A stretch of 64,000 nucleotides of DNA from NCBI RefSeq assembly GCF_000176855.2, contig NC_015138.1, positions 1,922,001 through 1,986,000 on the forward strand, written 5' to 3'. Position 1 is the first letter of the stretch. The number at the start of each line of letters is the position of its first letter. This DNA comes from Paracidovorax avenae ATCC 19860 (GTDB lineage: Bacteria > Pseudomonadota > Gammaproteobacteria > Burkholderiales > Burkholderiaceae_C). Of this stretch, positions 36,492 to 46,511 are shown piece by piece. Both the position numbers and the translations under genes were made by a program. The notes beneath the pieces are model-generated. The model made no database searches and had not been told where the DNA came from. It worked only from the letters and a program-made list of their open reading frames with translations.

Positions 36492-36801
36492 GGTGGGTGA
36501 GGGCCGCCTCCGGTGTGCCGGGGCGGACCCGCTTCTGGGGTTCTGGGAGGGCCGCTGGGCGCCGCGGCCCCGCCGCGGGGGAGCGCCGGCGGAAGGTGCG
36601 AGCGGCCCGGTATGCTAGAATCTCGGGGTTTTGCTGTGAGGGGCGCCTCTTTTGTCAGTGGCGTCGGCAGCGGCGAAACATGCAAGCCAACGCAAATGCG
36701 AACCGGCCCTATCAAGGTGCCGCCCCGGTCGATTCGATCATTCGATCGTTGCCGGGCGGTTAGCGGGGCCGGATTTTAGACCCAACCTTTGGAGAATACC
36801 C
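36492..36801 (+). promoter_or_regulatory. rpsB promoter and long 5' leader
   Basis: This 310-bp region precedes rpsB. An extended -10 (TGC TAGAAT, 36613-36621) is the clearest promoter sign; the -35 region is poor, as often with extended -10 promoters. The predicted leader is about 175 nt, consistent with autoregulation by S2 as known for rpsB leaders in other proteobacteria. It contains a small frame (36680-36763, 27 codons, starting [13 protein letters not shown]) without a good ribosome site. Confidence 0.55.
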
Positions 36802-37554
36802 ATGTCCGTCACCATGCGCGAAATGCTGGAAGCCGGTGTCCACTTCGGCCACCAGACCCGCTTCTGGAACCCCAAGATGGCCCCGTTCATCTTCGGCCAT
36901 CGCAACAAGATCCACATCATCAACCTGGAAAAGTCGCTGCCGATGTTCCAGGAGGCGCAGAAGTTCGCCAAGCAGCTCACCGCCAACCGCGGCACCATCC
37001 TGATGGTCGGCACGAAGCGCCAGGCCCGCGAGATCCTGGCCTCCGAGGCGCAGCGCGCCGGCGTGCCCTACGTCGACCAGCGCTGGCTGGGCGGCATGCT
37101 CACCAACTTCAAGACCGTCAAGACCTCCATCAAGCGCCTGAAGGACATGAAGGCCCAGCAGGAAGCCGGCCTGGAGTCCATGAGCAAGAAGGAACAGCTG
37201 ACGTTCACCCGCGAGATCGAGAAGCTCGAGAAGGACATCGGCGGCATCCAGGACATGAACGCCCTGCCGGACGCCATCTTCATCATCGACGTGGGTTTCC
37301 ACAAGATCGCCGTCGCCGAAGCCAAGAAGCTGGGCATCCCGCTGATCGGCGTGGTGGACTCCAACCACTCCCCTGAAGGCATCGACTACGTGATCCCCGG
37401 CAACGACGACTCGGCCAAGGCCGTGGCGCTGTACGCCCGCGGCATCGCCGACGCGATCATCGAAGGCCGTGCCAACGCCGTGAACGACGTGGTCAAGGCC
37501 GCCGCTCCCGAAGGCTCGGACGAATTCGTCGAAGTGGAAGAATCCGCTGCCTGA
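36802..37554 (+). CDS. rpsB: 30S ribosomal protein S2
   Basis: The 250-residue protein is a typical S2: [77 protein letters not shown] and [20 protein letters not shown]. It binds the 30S subunit near the mRNA exit. GGAG 9 nt before ATG 36802 decides the start. It is followed by a terminator-like hairpin, then tsf, the usual partner. Confidence 0.98.
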   Translation: MSVTMREMLEAGVHFGHQTRFWNPKMAPFIFGHRNKIHIINLEKSLPMFQEAQKFAKQLTANRGTILMVGTKRQAREILASEAQRAGVPYVDQRWLGGMLTNFKTVKTSIKRLKDMKAQQEAGLESMSKKEQLTFTREIEKLEKDIGGIQDMNALPDAIFIIDVGFHKIAVAEAKKLGIPLIGVVDSNHSPEGIDYVIPGNDDSAKAVALYARGIADAIIEGRANAVNDVVKAAAPEGSDEFVEVEESAA

Positions 37555-37588
37555 AGGCCCGGCCGCGCGACCTGTCGCGAATGAAAGA

Positions 37589-37615
37589 GGGGCTCCTGTT
37601 AGCCCCCTTTTTTTT
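37589..37615 (+). terminator. Intrinsic terminator/attenuator between rpsB and tsf
   Basis: GGGGCT (37589-37594) and AGCCCC (37601-37606) form a stem with a 6-nt loop, followed by a run of eight T residues (37608-37615). It lies 34 bp after rpsB. Partial read-through here would set the ratio of S2 to EF-Ts, as in E. coli. Confidence 0.9.
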
Positions 37616-37657
37616 AGCCTTGAATCCTGTAACGAACTGAAATCTGGAGAATTACCG

Positions 37658-38554
37658 ATGGCTGCAATTACCGCTAGCATGGTTGCCGAACTGCGCGCCA
37701 AGACCGACGCTCCCATGATGGAGTGCAAGAAGGCCCTGACGGAAGCCGACGGCGATCTGGCCAAGGCCGAGGAACTGCTGCGCGTCAAGCTGGGCACGAA
37801 GGCTGGCAAGGCTGCCGCCCGCATCACTGCCGAAGGCGTGGTCGCCAGCTTCATCGAGGGCACGACCGGCGCCCTGATCGAAGTGAACAGCGAAACCGAT
37901 TTCGTGAGCAAGAACGACAGCTTCATCGCCCTGGCCAAGGCCGCGGCCGAGCTGGTCGCCAAGCACAACCCCGCCGACGTGGAAGCCCTGGGCGCGCTGC
38001 CCTACAGCCAGGAAAGCTTCGGCCCCACGCTGGAAGAAGTGCGCAAGGGCCTGATCGGCAAGATCGGCGAGAACATGTCCTTCCGCCGCTTCAAGCGCTT
38101 CTCGGGCTCCAAGCTGGCGTCCTACCTGCACGGCACCCGCATCGGCGTGGTGGTGGAGTTCGACGGCGATGAAACCGCCGCCAAGGACGTCGCCATGCAC
38201 ATCGCCGCCATGAAGCCCGTGGCCCTGACCAGCGCCGACGTGCCCGCCGAGCTGATCGAGAAGGAGCGTACCGTCGCTGCCGCCAAGGCTGCCGAATCCG
38301 GCAAGCCTGCCGACATCGCCGCCAAGATGGTGGAAGGCTCGGTGCAGAAGTACCTCAAGGAAGTCTCGCTGTTCGACCAGGTCTTCGTGAAGGCCGCCGA
38401 CGGCAAGCAGACCGTGGGCCAGATGCTCAAGGCCGCCAACACCAACGTGAAGGGCTTCACGCTCTACGTCGTGGGCGAAGGCATCGAGAAGAAGGTGGAC
38501 GACTTCGCGGCGGAAGTGGCCGCGCAGGTGGCTGCCGCCAAGGCCGCAGCCTGA
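37658..38554 (+). CDS. tsf: Elongation factor Ts
   Basis: The 298-residue protein is the guanine-nucleotide exchange factor for EF-Tu. The N-terminal UBA-like domain is [20 protein letters not shown]. The conserved exchange motif is [17 protein letters not shown] (TDFV contacts EF-Tu), and the C-terminal region has [14 protein letters not shown]. Length is normal. GGAG precedes ATG 37658. It probably has a promoter downstream of the rpsB terminator or depends on read-through. Confidence 0.98.
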   Translation: MAAITASMVAELRAKTDAPMMECKKALTEADGDLAKAEELLRVKLGTKAGKAAARITAEGVVASFIEGTTGALIEVNSETDFVSKNDSFIALAKAAAELVAKHNPADVEALGALPYSQESFGPTLEEVRKGLIGKIGENMSFRRFKRFSGSKLASYLHGTRIGVVVEFDGDETAAKDVAMHIAAMKPVALTSADVPAELIEKERTVAAAKAAESGKPADIAAKMVEGSVQKYLKEVSLFDQVFVKAADGKQTVGQMLKAANTNVKGFTLYVVGEGIEKKVDDFAAEVAAQVAAAKAAA

Positions 38555-38604
38555 TCCCTGGTTCCGTACAGTCCCCCGATTCCACCACCCGAAGAGAAAC
38601 GCCC

Positions 38605-39327
38605 ATGTCCCTCGCCGCTCCAGCCCACAAGCGCATTCTGCTCAAGTTGTCTGGAGAGGCTCTCATGGGTGACGACTCCTTCGGCATCAACCGCGCCACC
38701 ATCGTCCGGATGGTCGAGGAGATCGCCGAGGTCACGCGCATGGGCGTGCAGGTCGCGGTGGTGATCGGGGGCGGGAACATCTTCCGCGGCGTCGCGGGAG
38801 GCTCCGTCGGCATGGACCGCGCCACTGCCGACTACATGGGCATGCTGGCCACGGTCATGAACGCGCTCGCGCTCGCTGATGCCATGGACAAGCAGGGCCT
38901 CATCGCCCGCGTGATGTCGGCCATCGGCATCGAGCAGGTGGTGGAGCCTTACGTGCGGCCCAAGGCGCTGCAGTACCTGGAAGAGGGCAAGGTCGTGGTG
39001 TTCGCCGCGGGCACCGGCAACCCCTTCTTCACGACGGACACCGCTGCCGCGCTGCGCGGCGCCGAGATCGGTGCCGAGGTGGTGCTCAAGGCGACCAAGG
39101 TGGACGGCGTGTACACCGCCGATCCCAAGAAGGACCCGACGGCGACGCGCTACACGAAGCTCACCTTCGACGAGGCCATGTCGCGCAACCTCGGCATCCT
39201 CGATGCCACGGCGTTCGCGCTCTGCCGCGACCAGAAGCTGCCCATCCGGGTCTTCTCGATCGTGAAGCACGGCGCGCTCAAGCGCGTGGTGATGGGCGAG
39301 GACGAAGGAACGCTGGTGTACGCTTGA
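38605..39327 (+). CDS. pyrH: Uridylate kinase
   Basis: The 240-residue amino-acid-kinase-fold enzyme converts UMP to UDP. Motifs are [79 protein letters not shown] and KLPIRVFSI. Together these define bacterial PyrH, inhibited by UTP and activated by GTP. It lies 50 bp after tsf and 70 bp before frr, in the canonical order. Confidence 0.98.
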   Translation: MSLAAPAHKRILLKLSGEALMGDDSFGINRATIVRMVEEIAEVTRMGVQVAVVIGGGNIFRGVAGGSVGMDRATADYMGMLATVMNALALADAMDKQGLIARVMSAIGIEQVVEPYVRPKALQYLEEGKVVVFAAGTGNPFFTTDTAAALRGAEIGAEVVLKATKVDGVYTADPKKDPTATRYTKLTFDEAMSRNLGILDATAFALCRDQKLPIRVFSIVKHGALKRVVMGEDEGTLVYA

Positions 39328-39397
39328 CGCCCGACTGCACCGCGCCCGCGGCGGCTTGGCGCCGGCCCGGGCGACGGATGCGCGCACAGGAGAACAC

Positions 39398-39958
39398 ATG
39401 ACGATTGCCGACATCAAGAAAAACACCGAAGCCAAGATGGACCAGTCCATCGTGGCCTTCAAGAACAACCTGGCCAAGATCCGCACCGGCCGTGCGAATC
39501 CGGCGCTGCTCGACTCCGTCCAGGTCGAGTACTACGGCTCCATGGTGCCGCTCTCGCAGGTGGCGAACGTGTCGCTGATCGACGCGCGCACCATCAGCGT
39601 CCAGCCCTGGGAAAAGGGCATGGGCGCCAAGATCGAGAAGGCCATCCGCGAAAGCGACCTGGGCCTGAACCCGGCCTCCATGGGCGACCTCATCCGCGTG
39701 CCGATGCCGCCGATGAGCGAGGAGCGCCGCAAGGAGATGACCAAGCTCGCGCGCAACGAAGGCGAGGGCGCCAAGGTGGCCGTGCGCAACCTGCGCCGCG
39801 ACGCCAACGAGTCGGTCAAGAAGCTCGTGAAGGACAAGCTCGCCTCCGAGGACGAGCAAAAGCGCGCCGAAGCCGACATCCAGAAGGTGACCGACAAGCA
39901 CATCGCCGAAGTCGATGCGCTCGTGGCCGCCAAGGAACAGGAAATCATGGCGGTCTGA
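39398..39958 (+). CDS. frr: Ribosome recycling factor
   Basis: The 186-residue protein, with EF-G, splits post-termination ribosomes. Typical segments are [60 protein letters not shown] and TEERRKE-like [15 protein letters not shown] 39398 follows an AGGAG ribosome site. The upstream in-frame extension to 39356 lacks one, so the shorter start is chosen and gives the usual length. Confidence 0.97.
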   Translation: MTIADIKKNTEAKMDQSIVAFKNNLAKIRTGRANPALLDSVQVEYYGSMVPLSQVANVSLIDARTISVQPWEKGMGAKIEKAIRESDLGLNPASMGDLIRVPMPPMSEERRKEMTKLARNEGEGAKVAVRNLRRDANESVKKLVKDKLASEDEQKRAEADIQKVTDKHIAEVDALVAAKEQEIMAV

Positions 39959-39983
39959 TCGGCCCGTTGCACGGGTTCGATCG

Positions 39984-40727
39984 ATGCCTTCCATGTCCAC
40001 TGCCTCGCCAGCCATTCCCCACCACATTGCCATCGTCATGGATGGCAATGGCCGGTGGGCCACGCGCCGGTTCCTGCCGCGGCTGGCCGGCCACAAGCAG
40101 GGGGTGGAGTCGCTCAAGCGCTGCGCCCGCGAATGCGTGGAGCGCGGCGTGGCCGTGCTGACCGTGTTCGCCTTTTCCTCCGAGAACTGGAACCGTCCCG
40201 CCGAGGAGGTGTCCGGTCTCATGGACCTGCTGGCCAAGGCCCTCGCGCGCGAGGTGCCGCAACTGCAGAAGGACGGCGTGCGCCTGCATTTCGTGGGCGA
40301 GAAGTCCACGCTGTCCGAGAAGGTCCGCGCCGGGCTGGCGCAGGCCGAGGCGTCCACGGCCCACAACGAACGCCTCGTGCTGAACGTGTGCTTCAACTAC
40401 GGTGGGCGCTGGGACATCGCCCAGGCGGCCTCCGCGCTCGCGGCCCGCGGCGAGCCCATCACCGAGGCCAGCCTCCACACTGCCATGGGCCTGGCCCACG
40501 TGCCGGATCCCGACCTGGTGATCCGCACGGGCGGCGAGATGCGCATCAGCAATTTCCTGCTGTGGCAGTGCGCGTATTCCGAGCTGTACTTCAGCGACCG
40601 CCTCTGGCCCGATTTCGACGGTGCCGCCCTGGACCAGGCCATTGCCGCCTACGGGGCGCGCGAGCGCCGCTTCGGCAAGACATCCGAGCAATTGCTGGCC
40701 TCCCCGACCTCGTCGGCGTGCGCCTGA
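39984..40727 (+). CDS. uppS: Undecaprenyl diphosphate synthase (isoprenyl transferase)
   Basis: The 247-residue cis-prenyltransferase makes the C55 carrier for peptidoglycan and lipopolysaccharide. HIAIVMDGNGRWATRRFLPR holds the catalytic Asp and the diphosphate site; other motifs are VLTVFAFSSENWNRP, LNVCFNYGGRWDI and VIRTGGEMRISNFLLWQ with SELYF. The start could be ATG 39984 or ATG 39993; neither has a strong ribosome site. It lies 25 bp after frr. Confidence 0.96.
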   Translation: MPSMSTASPAIPHHIAIVMDGNGRWATRRFLPRLAGHKQGVESLKRCARECVERGVAVLTVFAFSSENWNRPAEEVSGLMDLLAKALAREVPQLQKDGVRLHFVGEKSTLSEKVRAGLAQAEASTAHNERLVLNVCFNYGGRWDIAQAASALAARGEPITEASLHTAMGLAHVPDPDLVIRTGGEMRISNFLLWQCAYSELYFSDRLWPDFDGAALDQAIAAYGARERRFGKTSEQLLASPTSSACA

Positions 40728-40738
40728 AGGGGTTTCCC

Positions 40739-41593
40739 ATGCTGGTGACGCGCATCCTCACGGCCATCGTCCTGCTGGCCATCCTGCTGCCGGCACTCTT
40801 CGCCGGCTCGGTCGTGCCTTTCGCGGCTGTGGTGCTGGTGCTCATTGCCGCCGGCGGCTGGGAATGGGGGCGGCTGCAGGGCCTGGGCCAGCCGGCGTCC
40901 CTGGCGGTAGGCGCGGCCTGCGTGCTGCTCTGCGCCGCGAGCTGGGCGGCAGGCTGGACGGAGCGTCCGCTGCCCTGGCTCTGGGCCGCCGCCGGTGCTG
41001 GCTGGGTGCTGTGCGGCGCCTGGCTGCTGCGCCATGGCGTGGAGGGCTGGCCGCGCATCCCGCATCCCGTGCGCCTGGCCGGCGGGGTGCTGGCCCTCTG
41101 GCTGGCGTGGCTGGCCGCCGTGCAGGCGCGCACCATCGGCATCAACTTCCTGCTGTCCGTGCTGGTCCTGGTCTGGGTCGCGGACATCTTCGCCTATTTC
41201 GCCGGCCGGGCGTTCGGCCTGCGCTTCACGCGTTCCAAGCTGGCACCGTCCATCAGCCCCGGCAAGAGCTGGGAAGGCGTCTGGGGCGGCATGGCCGGCG
41301 TGATCGTGCTCGCCGTGGCCTGGGCAGCGGCCGATGGCGCTTCGCAGGCCCTGGTCCCGAGCTTCTACACGCGGCTGGCCGCCAAGGGCTGGTGGCTGCT
41401 GGTCATCGGCGCGGTGTTCATGGCCTGCATGAGCGTGGTGGGTGATCTCGTCGAATCGCTGGTCAAGCGCAGCGTGGGCGCCAAGGACAGCAGCCGGCTG
41501 CTGCCCGGCCACGGCGGCGTGCTCGACCGCGTGGATGCGCTGCTGCCCACGCTGCCCCTGGCCATGATGCTCACCCATTTCGCTGTCCCATGA
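40739..41593 (+). CDS. cdsA: Phosphatidate cytidylyltransferase
   Basis: The 284-residue, eight-helix membrane enzyme forms CDP-diacylglycerol, the precursor of all phospholipids. The family signature near the C-terminus is intact (SLVKRSVGAKDSSRLLPGHG, GVLDRVDALL), preceded by KLAPSISPGKSWEGVWGG. Most of the protein is hydrophobic Leu/Ala/Trp. AAGGGG precedes ATG 40739. Its last 4 bp overlap dxr. Confidence 0.96.
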   Translation: MLVTRILTAIVLLAILLPALFAGSVVPFAAVVLVLIAAGGWEWGRLQGLGQPASLAVGAACVLLCAASWAAGWTERPLPWLWAAAGAGWVLCGAWLLRHGVEGWPRIPHPVRLAGGVLALWLAWLAAVQARTIGINFLLSVLVLVWVADIFAYFAGRAFGLRFTRSKLAPSISPGKSWEGVWGGMAGVIVLAVAWAAADGASQALVPSFYTRLAAKGWWLLVIGAVFMACMSVVGDLVESLVKRSVGAKDSSRLLPGHGGVLDRVDALLPTLPLAMMLTHFAVP

Positions 41594-42768
41594 AACAACG
41601 CCTTACCGTCCTGGGTTCCACCGGCTCCATCGGAACCAGCACCCTGGACGTGGTCGCGCGCCACCCCGGCCGCTACGAGATCTTCGCGCTGAGCGCCGCC
41701 ACCCAGGTGGACGCCATGGCGGCGCAGTGCCTGCGCTTCGGTCCGCGCTACGCGGTCATGGCGAGCCCGGAGCATGCCCGCGCGCTGCGGGAGACACTGG
41801 CCGCCCAGGGCTCGTCCACCGAGGTGATGGACACTCCCGATGCGCTGCAGGCGATCTCCGCCCATCCCGAGGTGGACGTGGTCATGGCGGCCATCGTCGG
41901 CGCCGCCGGGCTCGCTCCGTGCCTTGCCGCAGCGCGCGCGGGCAAGCGCCTGCTGCTGGCGAACAAGGAAGCGCTGGTCGTGGGCGGCGAGGTGTTCATG
42001 TCCGCGGTGCGCGAGGGCGGCGCCACGCTGCTGCCCATCGACAGCGAGCATTCCGCCATCTTCCAGTGCCTGCCGGAGGATGCGTCCTCCTGGCCGCGGC
42101 GCGTGGACCACATCCTGCTCACCGCGTCCGGCGGCCCGTTCCGCACGCGCGAGCCCGCCACCCTGCGCGACGTGACGCCCGAACAGGCCTGCGCCCATCC
42201 CAACTTCTCCATGGGGCGCAAGATCTCGGTGGATTCCGCGACCATGATGAACAAGGCGCTGGAAGTGATCGAGGCGCGCTGGCTGTTCAATCTGGCGCCG
42301 GAGCAGATCCAGGTGGTCATCCATCCGCAGCAGATCATCCATTCGATGGTGCAGTTCAAGGATGCCTCCGTGCTGGCGCAGCTGGGCACGCCCGACATGC
42401 GCGTTCCCATCGCCTGCGGCCTCGCCTGGCCCGAGCGCATCGAGAGCGGCACGCCCCGGCTCGATTTCCGCAGCCTGGCCGCCCTGACCTTCGAGGAGGC
42501 CGACGCCACGCGCTTTCCCGGGCTGCACCTGTCATGGCAGGCCCTGCGCGCCGCGCCGGGTACCACCGCGGTGCTCAATGCGGCCAACGAGGTGGCAGTG
42601 GCGTCGTTCCTGGAGCGCCGCATCCGTTTCGACCAGATCCACCGGCTGAATCTTGCAACTCTGGAGGCGGTATCGCCCTCCAACCCGGACTCGCTGGGCG
42701 CCTTGCTCGACCTCGACGCCCAGGCGCGCTCGGTCGCGCGGCACCGGGCAGAGCGGCTCGCGGCCTGA
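41590..42768 (+). CDS. dxr: 1-deoxy-D-xylulose 5-phosphate reductoisomerase
   Basis: The 392-residue NADPH enzyme makes MEP, the committed step of the non-mevalonate isoprenoid pathway. VLGSTGSIGTSTLDVVARHP is the NADPH site. LLLANKEALVVGG, LPIDSEHSAIFQCL, TASGGPFRT, HPNFSMGRKISVDSATMMNK and QQIIHSMVQFKD are catalytic and substrate segments. It overlaps cdsA by 4 bp, so the supply of the UppS substrate precursor is in the same operon. Confidence 0.98.
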   Translation: MKQRLTVLGSTGSIGTSTLDVVARHPGRYEIFALSAATQVDAMAAQCLRFGPRYAVMASPEHARALRETLAAQGSSTEVMDTPDALQAISAHPEVDVVMAAIVGAAGLAPCLAAARAGKRLLLANKEALVVGGEVFMSAVREGGATLLPIDSEHSAIFQCLPEDASSWPRRVDHILLTASGGPFRTREPATLRDVTPEQACAHPNFSMGRKISVDSATMMNKALEVIEARWLFNLAPEQIQVVIHPQQIIHSMVQFKDASVLAQLGTPDMRVPIACGLAWPERIESGTPRLDFRSLAALTFEEADATRFPGLHLSWQALRAAPGTTAVLNAANEVAVASFLERRIRFDQIHRLNLATLEAVSPSNPDSLGALLDLDAQARSVARHRAERLAA

Positions 42769-42802
42769 CCGCCGCGTTCCTTCACCGTACGGGAGTGCCC
42801 CC

Positions 42803-44170
42803 ATGCTTCTCACCATCGTCGCCTTCGTCGTCGCCCTGGGCCTGCTCATCGCGGTCCATGAGTACGGGCACTACCGCGTGGCCGTGGCGTGCGGCGTCAA
42901 GGTCCTGCGTTTCTCCGTGGGCTTCGGCAAGCCGCTGCTGCGCTGGCAGCCGCGCGGGTCTTCCACCGAATTCGTGATCGGCGCCTTCCCGCTCGGGGGC
43001 TACGTGCGCATGCTCGACGAGCGCGAGGCGCCGGTGGATCCTGCCGAGCGCCACCTCGCCTTCAACAACAAGCCCCTGCGCGCGCGCGCGGCCGTCGTCG
43101 CCGCCGGCCCGGTCGCCAACCTGCTGCTGGCCGTGGTGCTCTACGCGGCGGTCAACTGGATCGGCGTGCAGGAGCCGCGCGCCATCCTCGCCAGCCCCGC
43201 TGCCGGCTCCGTGGCCTACGACGCCGGGCTGCGCGGCGGCGAACTGGTGGTGGGCGCCGCCATCGGCGCCGAGGAGCCGGAGCCGGTACGCTCCTTCGAG
43301 GATCTGCGCTGGGCGCTCACGCGTGGCGCCCTCGACGGGCAGGACGTACGCCTGCAGGTCGAATCCGATCCGGGCGCGCCGCAACGCGAGCTGGTGCTGG
43401 AACTGCACAATTTCGATGCGCGCGAGGCCGACGCGCAGCTGTTCCGCAAGATCGGGGTGCTGGGCCCGTGGACCCGTCCGGTCATCGGCGAAGTCGTTGC
43501 CGGCGGCGCCGCGCAGCGCGCCGGCCTGCGTGAAGGGGACACGGTGCTGCAGGTGGGTGCCACGCCCGTGGTGGACGGCCAGCAGCTGCGCGAGTTGATC
43601 CGCGCCTCCGTGCGGGACGGCAAGGCCGCCACGCAGGCCTGGCGCATCGACCGGGCAGGGCGCGCGGTCGATCTGCAGGTGACGCCCGACGTGGTGCGAC
43701 AGGACGGCGCGGCGCCCGCGGGCCGCATCGGCGCCTACGTGGGCGCCCAGCCCGCGATGGTCACCGTGCGCCACGGCCCGTTCGAAGGCCTCTGGAAGGG
43801 CGTGACGCGCACCTGGGAGGTCTCCGCACTCACGCTGCGCATGATGGGCCGCATGGTGATCGGCGAAGCCTCGCTCAAGAACCTGAGCGGCCCGCTCACC
43901 ATCGCCGATTACGCAGGCCGTTCGGCCAGCCTCGGATTCACCCAGTATCTCGTGTTCCTCGCCCTCATCAGCGTGAGCCTCGGGGTGCTGAACCTGCTGC
44001 CGCTGCCGGTCCTCGATGGGGGCCACCTGATGTATTATCTTTGGGAAGGCGTGACCGGCAGGGGCGTGTCCGACGCCTGGATGGAGCGATTGCAGAGGGG
44101 CGGCGTCGCATTGCTCCTCGTGATGATGTCCATCGCCCTCTTCAACGACGTCACCCGGCTTTTTGGCTAA
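42803..44170 (+). CDS. rseP: RseP-type site-2 zinc metalloprotease
   Basis: The 455-residue intramembrane protease has the zinc motif HEYGH at residues 19-23 in the first membrane segment and the second motif NLLPLPVLDGGHL near the C-terminus. A periplasmic PDZ region lies between (VVAGGAAQRAGLREGDTVLQ). RseP cleaves anti-sigma factor RseA in the envelope stress response and remnant signal peptides. It precedes bamA, the usual order, linking envelope surveillance to outer-membrane protein assembly. Confidence 0.96.
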   Translation: MLLTIVAFVVALGLLIAVHEYGHYRVAVACGVKVLRFSVGFGKPLLRWQPRGSSTEFVIGAFPLGGYVRMLDEREAPVDPAERHLAFNNKPLRARAAVVAAGPVANLLLAVVLYAAVNWIGVQEPRAILASPAAGSVAYDAGLRGGELVVGAAIGAEEPEPVRSFEDLRWALTRGALDGQDVRLQVESDPGAPQRELVLELHNFDAREADAQLFRKIGVLGPWTRPVIGEVVAGGAAQRAGLREGDTVLQVGATPVVDGQQLRELIRASVRDGKAATQAWRIDRAGRAVDLQVTPDVVRQDGAAPAGRIGAYVGAQPAMVTVRHGPFEGLWKGVTRTWEVSALTLRMMGRMVIGEASLKNLSGPLTIADYAGRSASLGFTQYLVFLALISVSLGVLNLLPLPVLDGGHLMYYLWEGVTGRGVSDAWMERLQRGGVALLLVMMSIALFNDVTRLFG

Positions 44171-44213
44171 ACCTACCGCCGCATGAATCCGCCATGTCGG
44201 CACCAGTTCACTC

Positions 44214-46511
44214 ATGAAAAAACACATCAACCGCCTGGGCGTGCGTACGGCATGCGCCGTTGCCGCCATGGTCTTCGTCGCGCAGGCTGCCTGGGCCCTT
44301 GAACCCTTCAAGGTCCAGGACATCCGGGTGGAAGGCCTGCAGCGCGTGGAGCCGGGCACGGTGTTCGCTTCCATGCCGCTGCGCGTGGGCGACGACTACA
44401 ACGACGAGAAGGGCGCGGCCGCCATCCGCTCGCTCTTCGCTCTGGGCCTGTTCAAGGACGTGCGCCTGGAAGCCAGCGGCAACGTGCTCGTGGTGGTCGT
44501 GGAAGAGCGCCCGACCATCGCCGACGTCGATTTCGCCGGCACCAAGGAGTTCGACAAGGACACCCTCAAGAAGGCCATGCGGGACGTGGGCCTGACCGAA
44601 GGCCGGCCCTACGACAAGGCCCTCACCGACCGGGCCGAGCAGGAACTCAAGCGCCAGTACATCAACAAGAGCCTGTACGGCGCCGAGGTCGTGACCACGG
44701 TGACGCCCATCGAGCGCAACCGCGTCAACCTCACCTTCACGGTGACCGAGGGCGAGCCCGCCAAGATCAAGGACATCCACATCAACGGTGCGCAGGCCTT
44801 CAGCGAATCCACGCTCAAGGGCCTGTTCGACCAGGACACCGGTGGCTGGCTGAGCTGGTACACCAAGTCCGACCGCTATTCCCGCACCAAGCTCAACGCC
44901 GACCTGGAGACGCTGCGCTCCTACTACCTCGCGCGCGGCTACCTCGAGTTCCGCATCGATTCCACCCAGGTGGCGGTGTCGCCGGACAAGCAGGACATCA
45001 GCATCACGATCAACATCACCGAAGGCCAGCGCTACGTGGTCTCCGGCGTGAAGCTGGAAGGCAACTACCTGGACCGCGACGACGAGTTCAAGTCGCTCAT
45101 CACCATCCAGCCCGGCGAGCCCTACAACGCCGACAAGGTCACCGAGACCACCAAGGCCTTCACCGACCACTTCGGCAACTTCGGCTTCGCCTTCGCCCGC
45201 GTGGAGGCCGTGCCCGAGATCGACCGCGAGAACAACCGGGTGGCCCTCGTGCTGCGTGCAGAGCCATCGCGCCGCGCCTACGTGCGCCGCATCGTGGTGA
45301 GCGGCAACAACCGCACCCGCGACGAAGTGATCCGCCGCGAATTCCGCCAGTACGAGGCGTCCTGGTACGACGGCGACAAGATCAAGCTGTCGCGCGACCG
45401 CGTGGACCGCCTGGGCTACTTCACCGAGGTGAACGTCGAGACCCAGGAGGTCTCGGGCTCGCCCGACCAGGTCGATCTGGTAGTGAACGTGGCCGAGAAA
45501 CCCACCGGCTCCCTGCAGCTGGGCGCGGGCTTCTCCAGCGCCGAGAAGGTGTCGCTGTCGTTCAGCATCAAGCAGGAGAACGTGTTCGGCTCGGGCAACT
45601 ACCTGGGCGTGGACGTGAACACCAGCAAATACCGCCGCACGCTGGTGCTCAGCACCACCAACCCGTACTTCACGCCGGACGGCATCTCCCGCACGCTGGA
45701 CCTCTACTACCGCACCGACAAGCCCTACCAGGACCAGGGCGGCAACTACCAGCTCATCACCGCCGGCACGAGCGTGCGCTTCGGCATCCCGTTCAGCGAG
45801 ACCGACACCGTGTTCTTCGGCGGCGGGCTGGAGAACACCCGCATCAAGCTGGGCACGAACATTCCCGCGGCCTACCTCTCCTACGCCAACACGTACGGCA
45901 CCAGCAGCACGGCCCTTCCCCTGACCGTCGGCTGGTCGCGTGACGACCGCGACAGCGCCCTGGCGCCGAATTCGGGCCGCTACCAGCGCCTGAACTCCGA
46001 CTGGTCTGTGGCGGGCGATGCGCGCTACGTGCGGGCCAACTACCAGTTCCAGCAGTACGTGCCGCTGAACAAGAAGTTCACCCTGGCATTCAACTCCGAG
46101 CTGGGCTGGGGCAAGGGCCTGAACGGCCGGCCCTATCCGGTGTTCAAAAACTTCTACTCGGGCGGCCTCGGCTCGGTGCGCGGCTTCGACCAGGGCACCC
46201 TGGGCCCGCGCGACGTCACCGGCGCATCCCTGGGCGGTCCGAAGAAGGTCACGCTCAATGCCGAATTCATCGCGCCGTTCCCCGGTGCGGGCAACGACCG
46301 TACGCTGCGCGTGTTCACGTTCGTGGACGCCGGCAACGTTTACGGCGAAGACGAGAAGGTCACCTTCAGCGACATGCGTGTCTCTGCAGGCCTGGGCCTG
46401 AGCTGGATTTCCCCGCTCGGTCCGCTTCGCCTCGCTTTCGCGCAACCGGTGCGCAAGTTCGCCGGCGATAAAATCCAGAAATTGCAATTCCAGATCGGAA
46501 CGTCTTTCTAA
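44214..46511 (+). CDS. bamA: Outer membrane protein assembly factor BamA
   Basis: The 765-residue protein has a signal peptide (ACAVAAMVFVAQAAWA), five POTRA domains (about 25-420: FKVQDIRVEGLQRVEPGTVF begins POTRA1) and a C-terminal 16-strand barrel that ends in the conserved F (FQIGTSF). The lid-loop motif VRGF (GSVRGFDQG) is present. BamA inserts outer-membrane proteins and is essential. The stop overlaps the skp start by one base (TAATG). Confidence 0.97.
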   Translation: MKKHINRLGVRTACAVAAMVFVAQAAWALEPFKVQDIRVEGLQRVEPGTVFASMPLRVGDDYNDEKGAAAIRSLFALGLFKDVRLEASGNVLVVVVEERPTIADVDFAGTKEFDKDTLKKAMRDVGLTEGRPYDKALTDRAEQELKRQYINKSLYGAEVVTTVTPIERNRVNLTFTVTEGEPAKIKDIHINGAQAFSESTLKGLFDQDTGGWLSWYTKSDRYSRTKLNADLETLRSYYLARGYLEFRIDSTQVAVSPDKQDISITINITEGQRYVVSGVKLEGNYLDRDDEFKSLITIQPGEPYNADKVTETTKAFTDHFGNFGFAFARVEAVPEIDRENNRVALVLRAEPSRRAYVRRIVVSGNNRTRDEVIRREFRQYEASWYDGDKIKLSRDRVDRLGYFTEVNVETQEVSGSPDQVDLVVNVAEKPTGSLQLGAGFSSAEKVSLSFSIKQENVFGSGNYLGVDVNTSKYRRTLVLSTTNPYFTPDGISRTLDLYYRTDKPYQDQGGNYQLITAGTSVRFGIPFSETDTVFFGGGLENTRIKLGTNIPAAYLSYANTYGTSSTALPLTVGWSRDDRDSALAPNSGRYQRLNSDWSVAGDARYVRANYQFQQYVPLNKKFTLAFNSELGWGKGLNGRPYPVFKNFYSGGLGSVRGFDQGTLGPRDVTGASLGGPKKVTLNAEFIAPFPGAGNDRTLRVFTFVDAGNVYGEDEKVTFSDMRVSAGLGLSWISPLGPLRLAFAQPVRKFAGDKIQKLQFQIGTSF

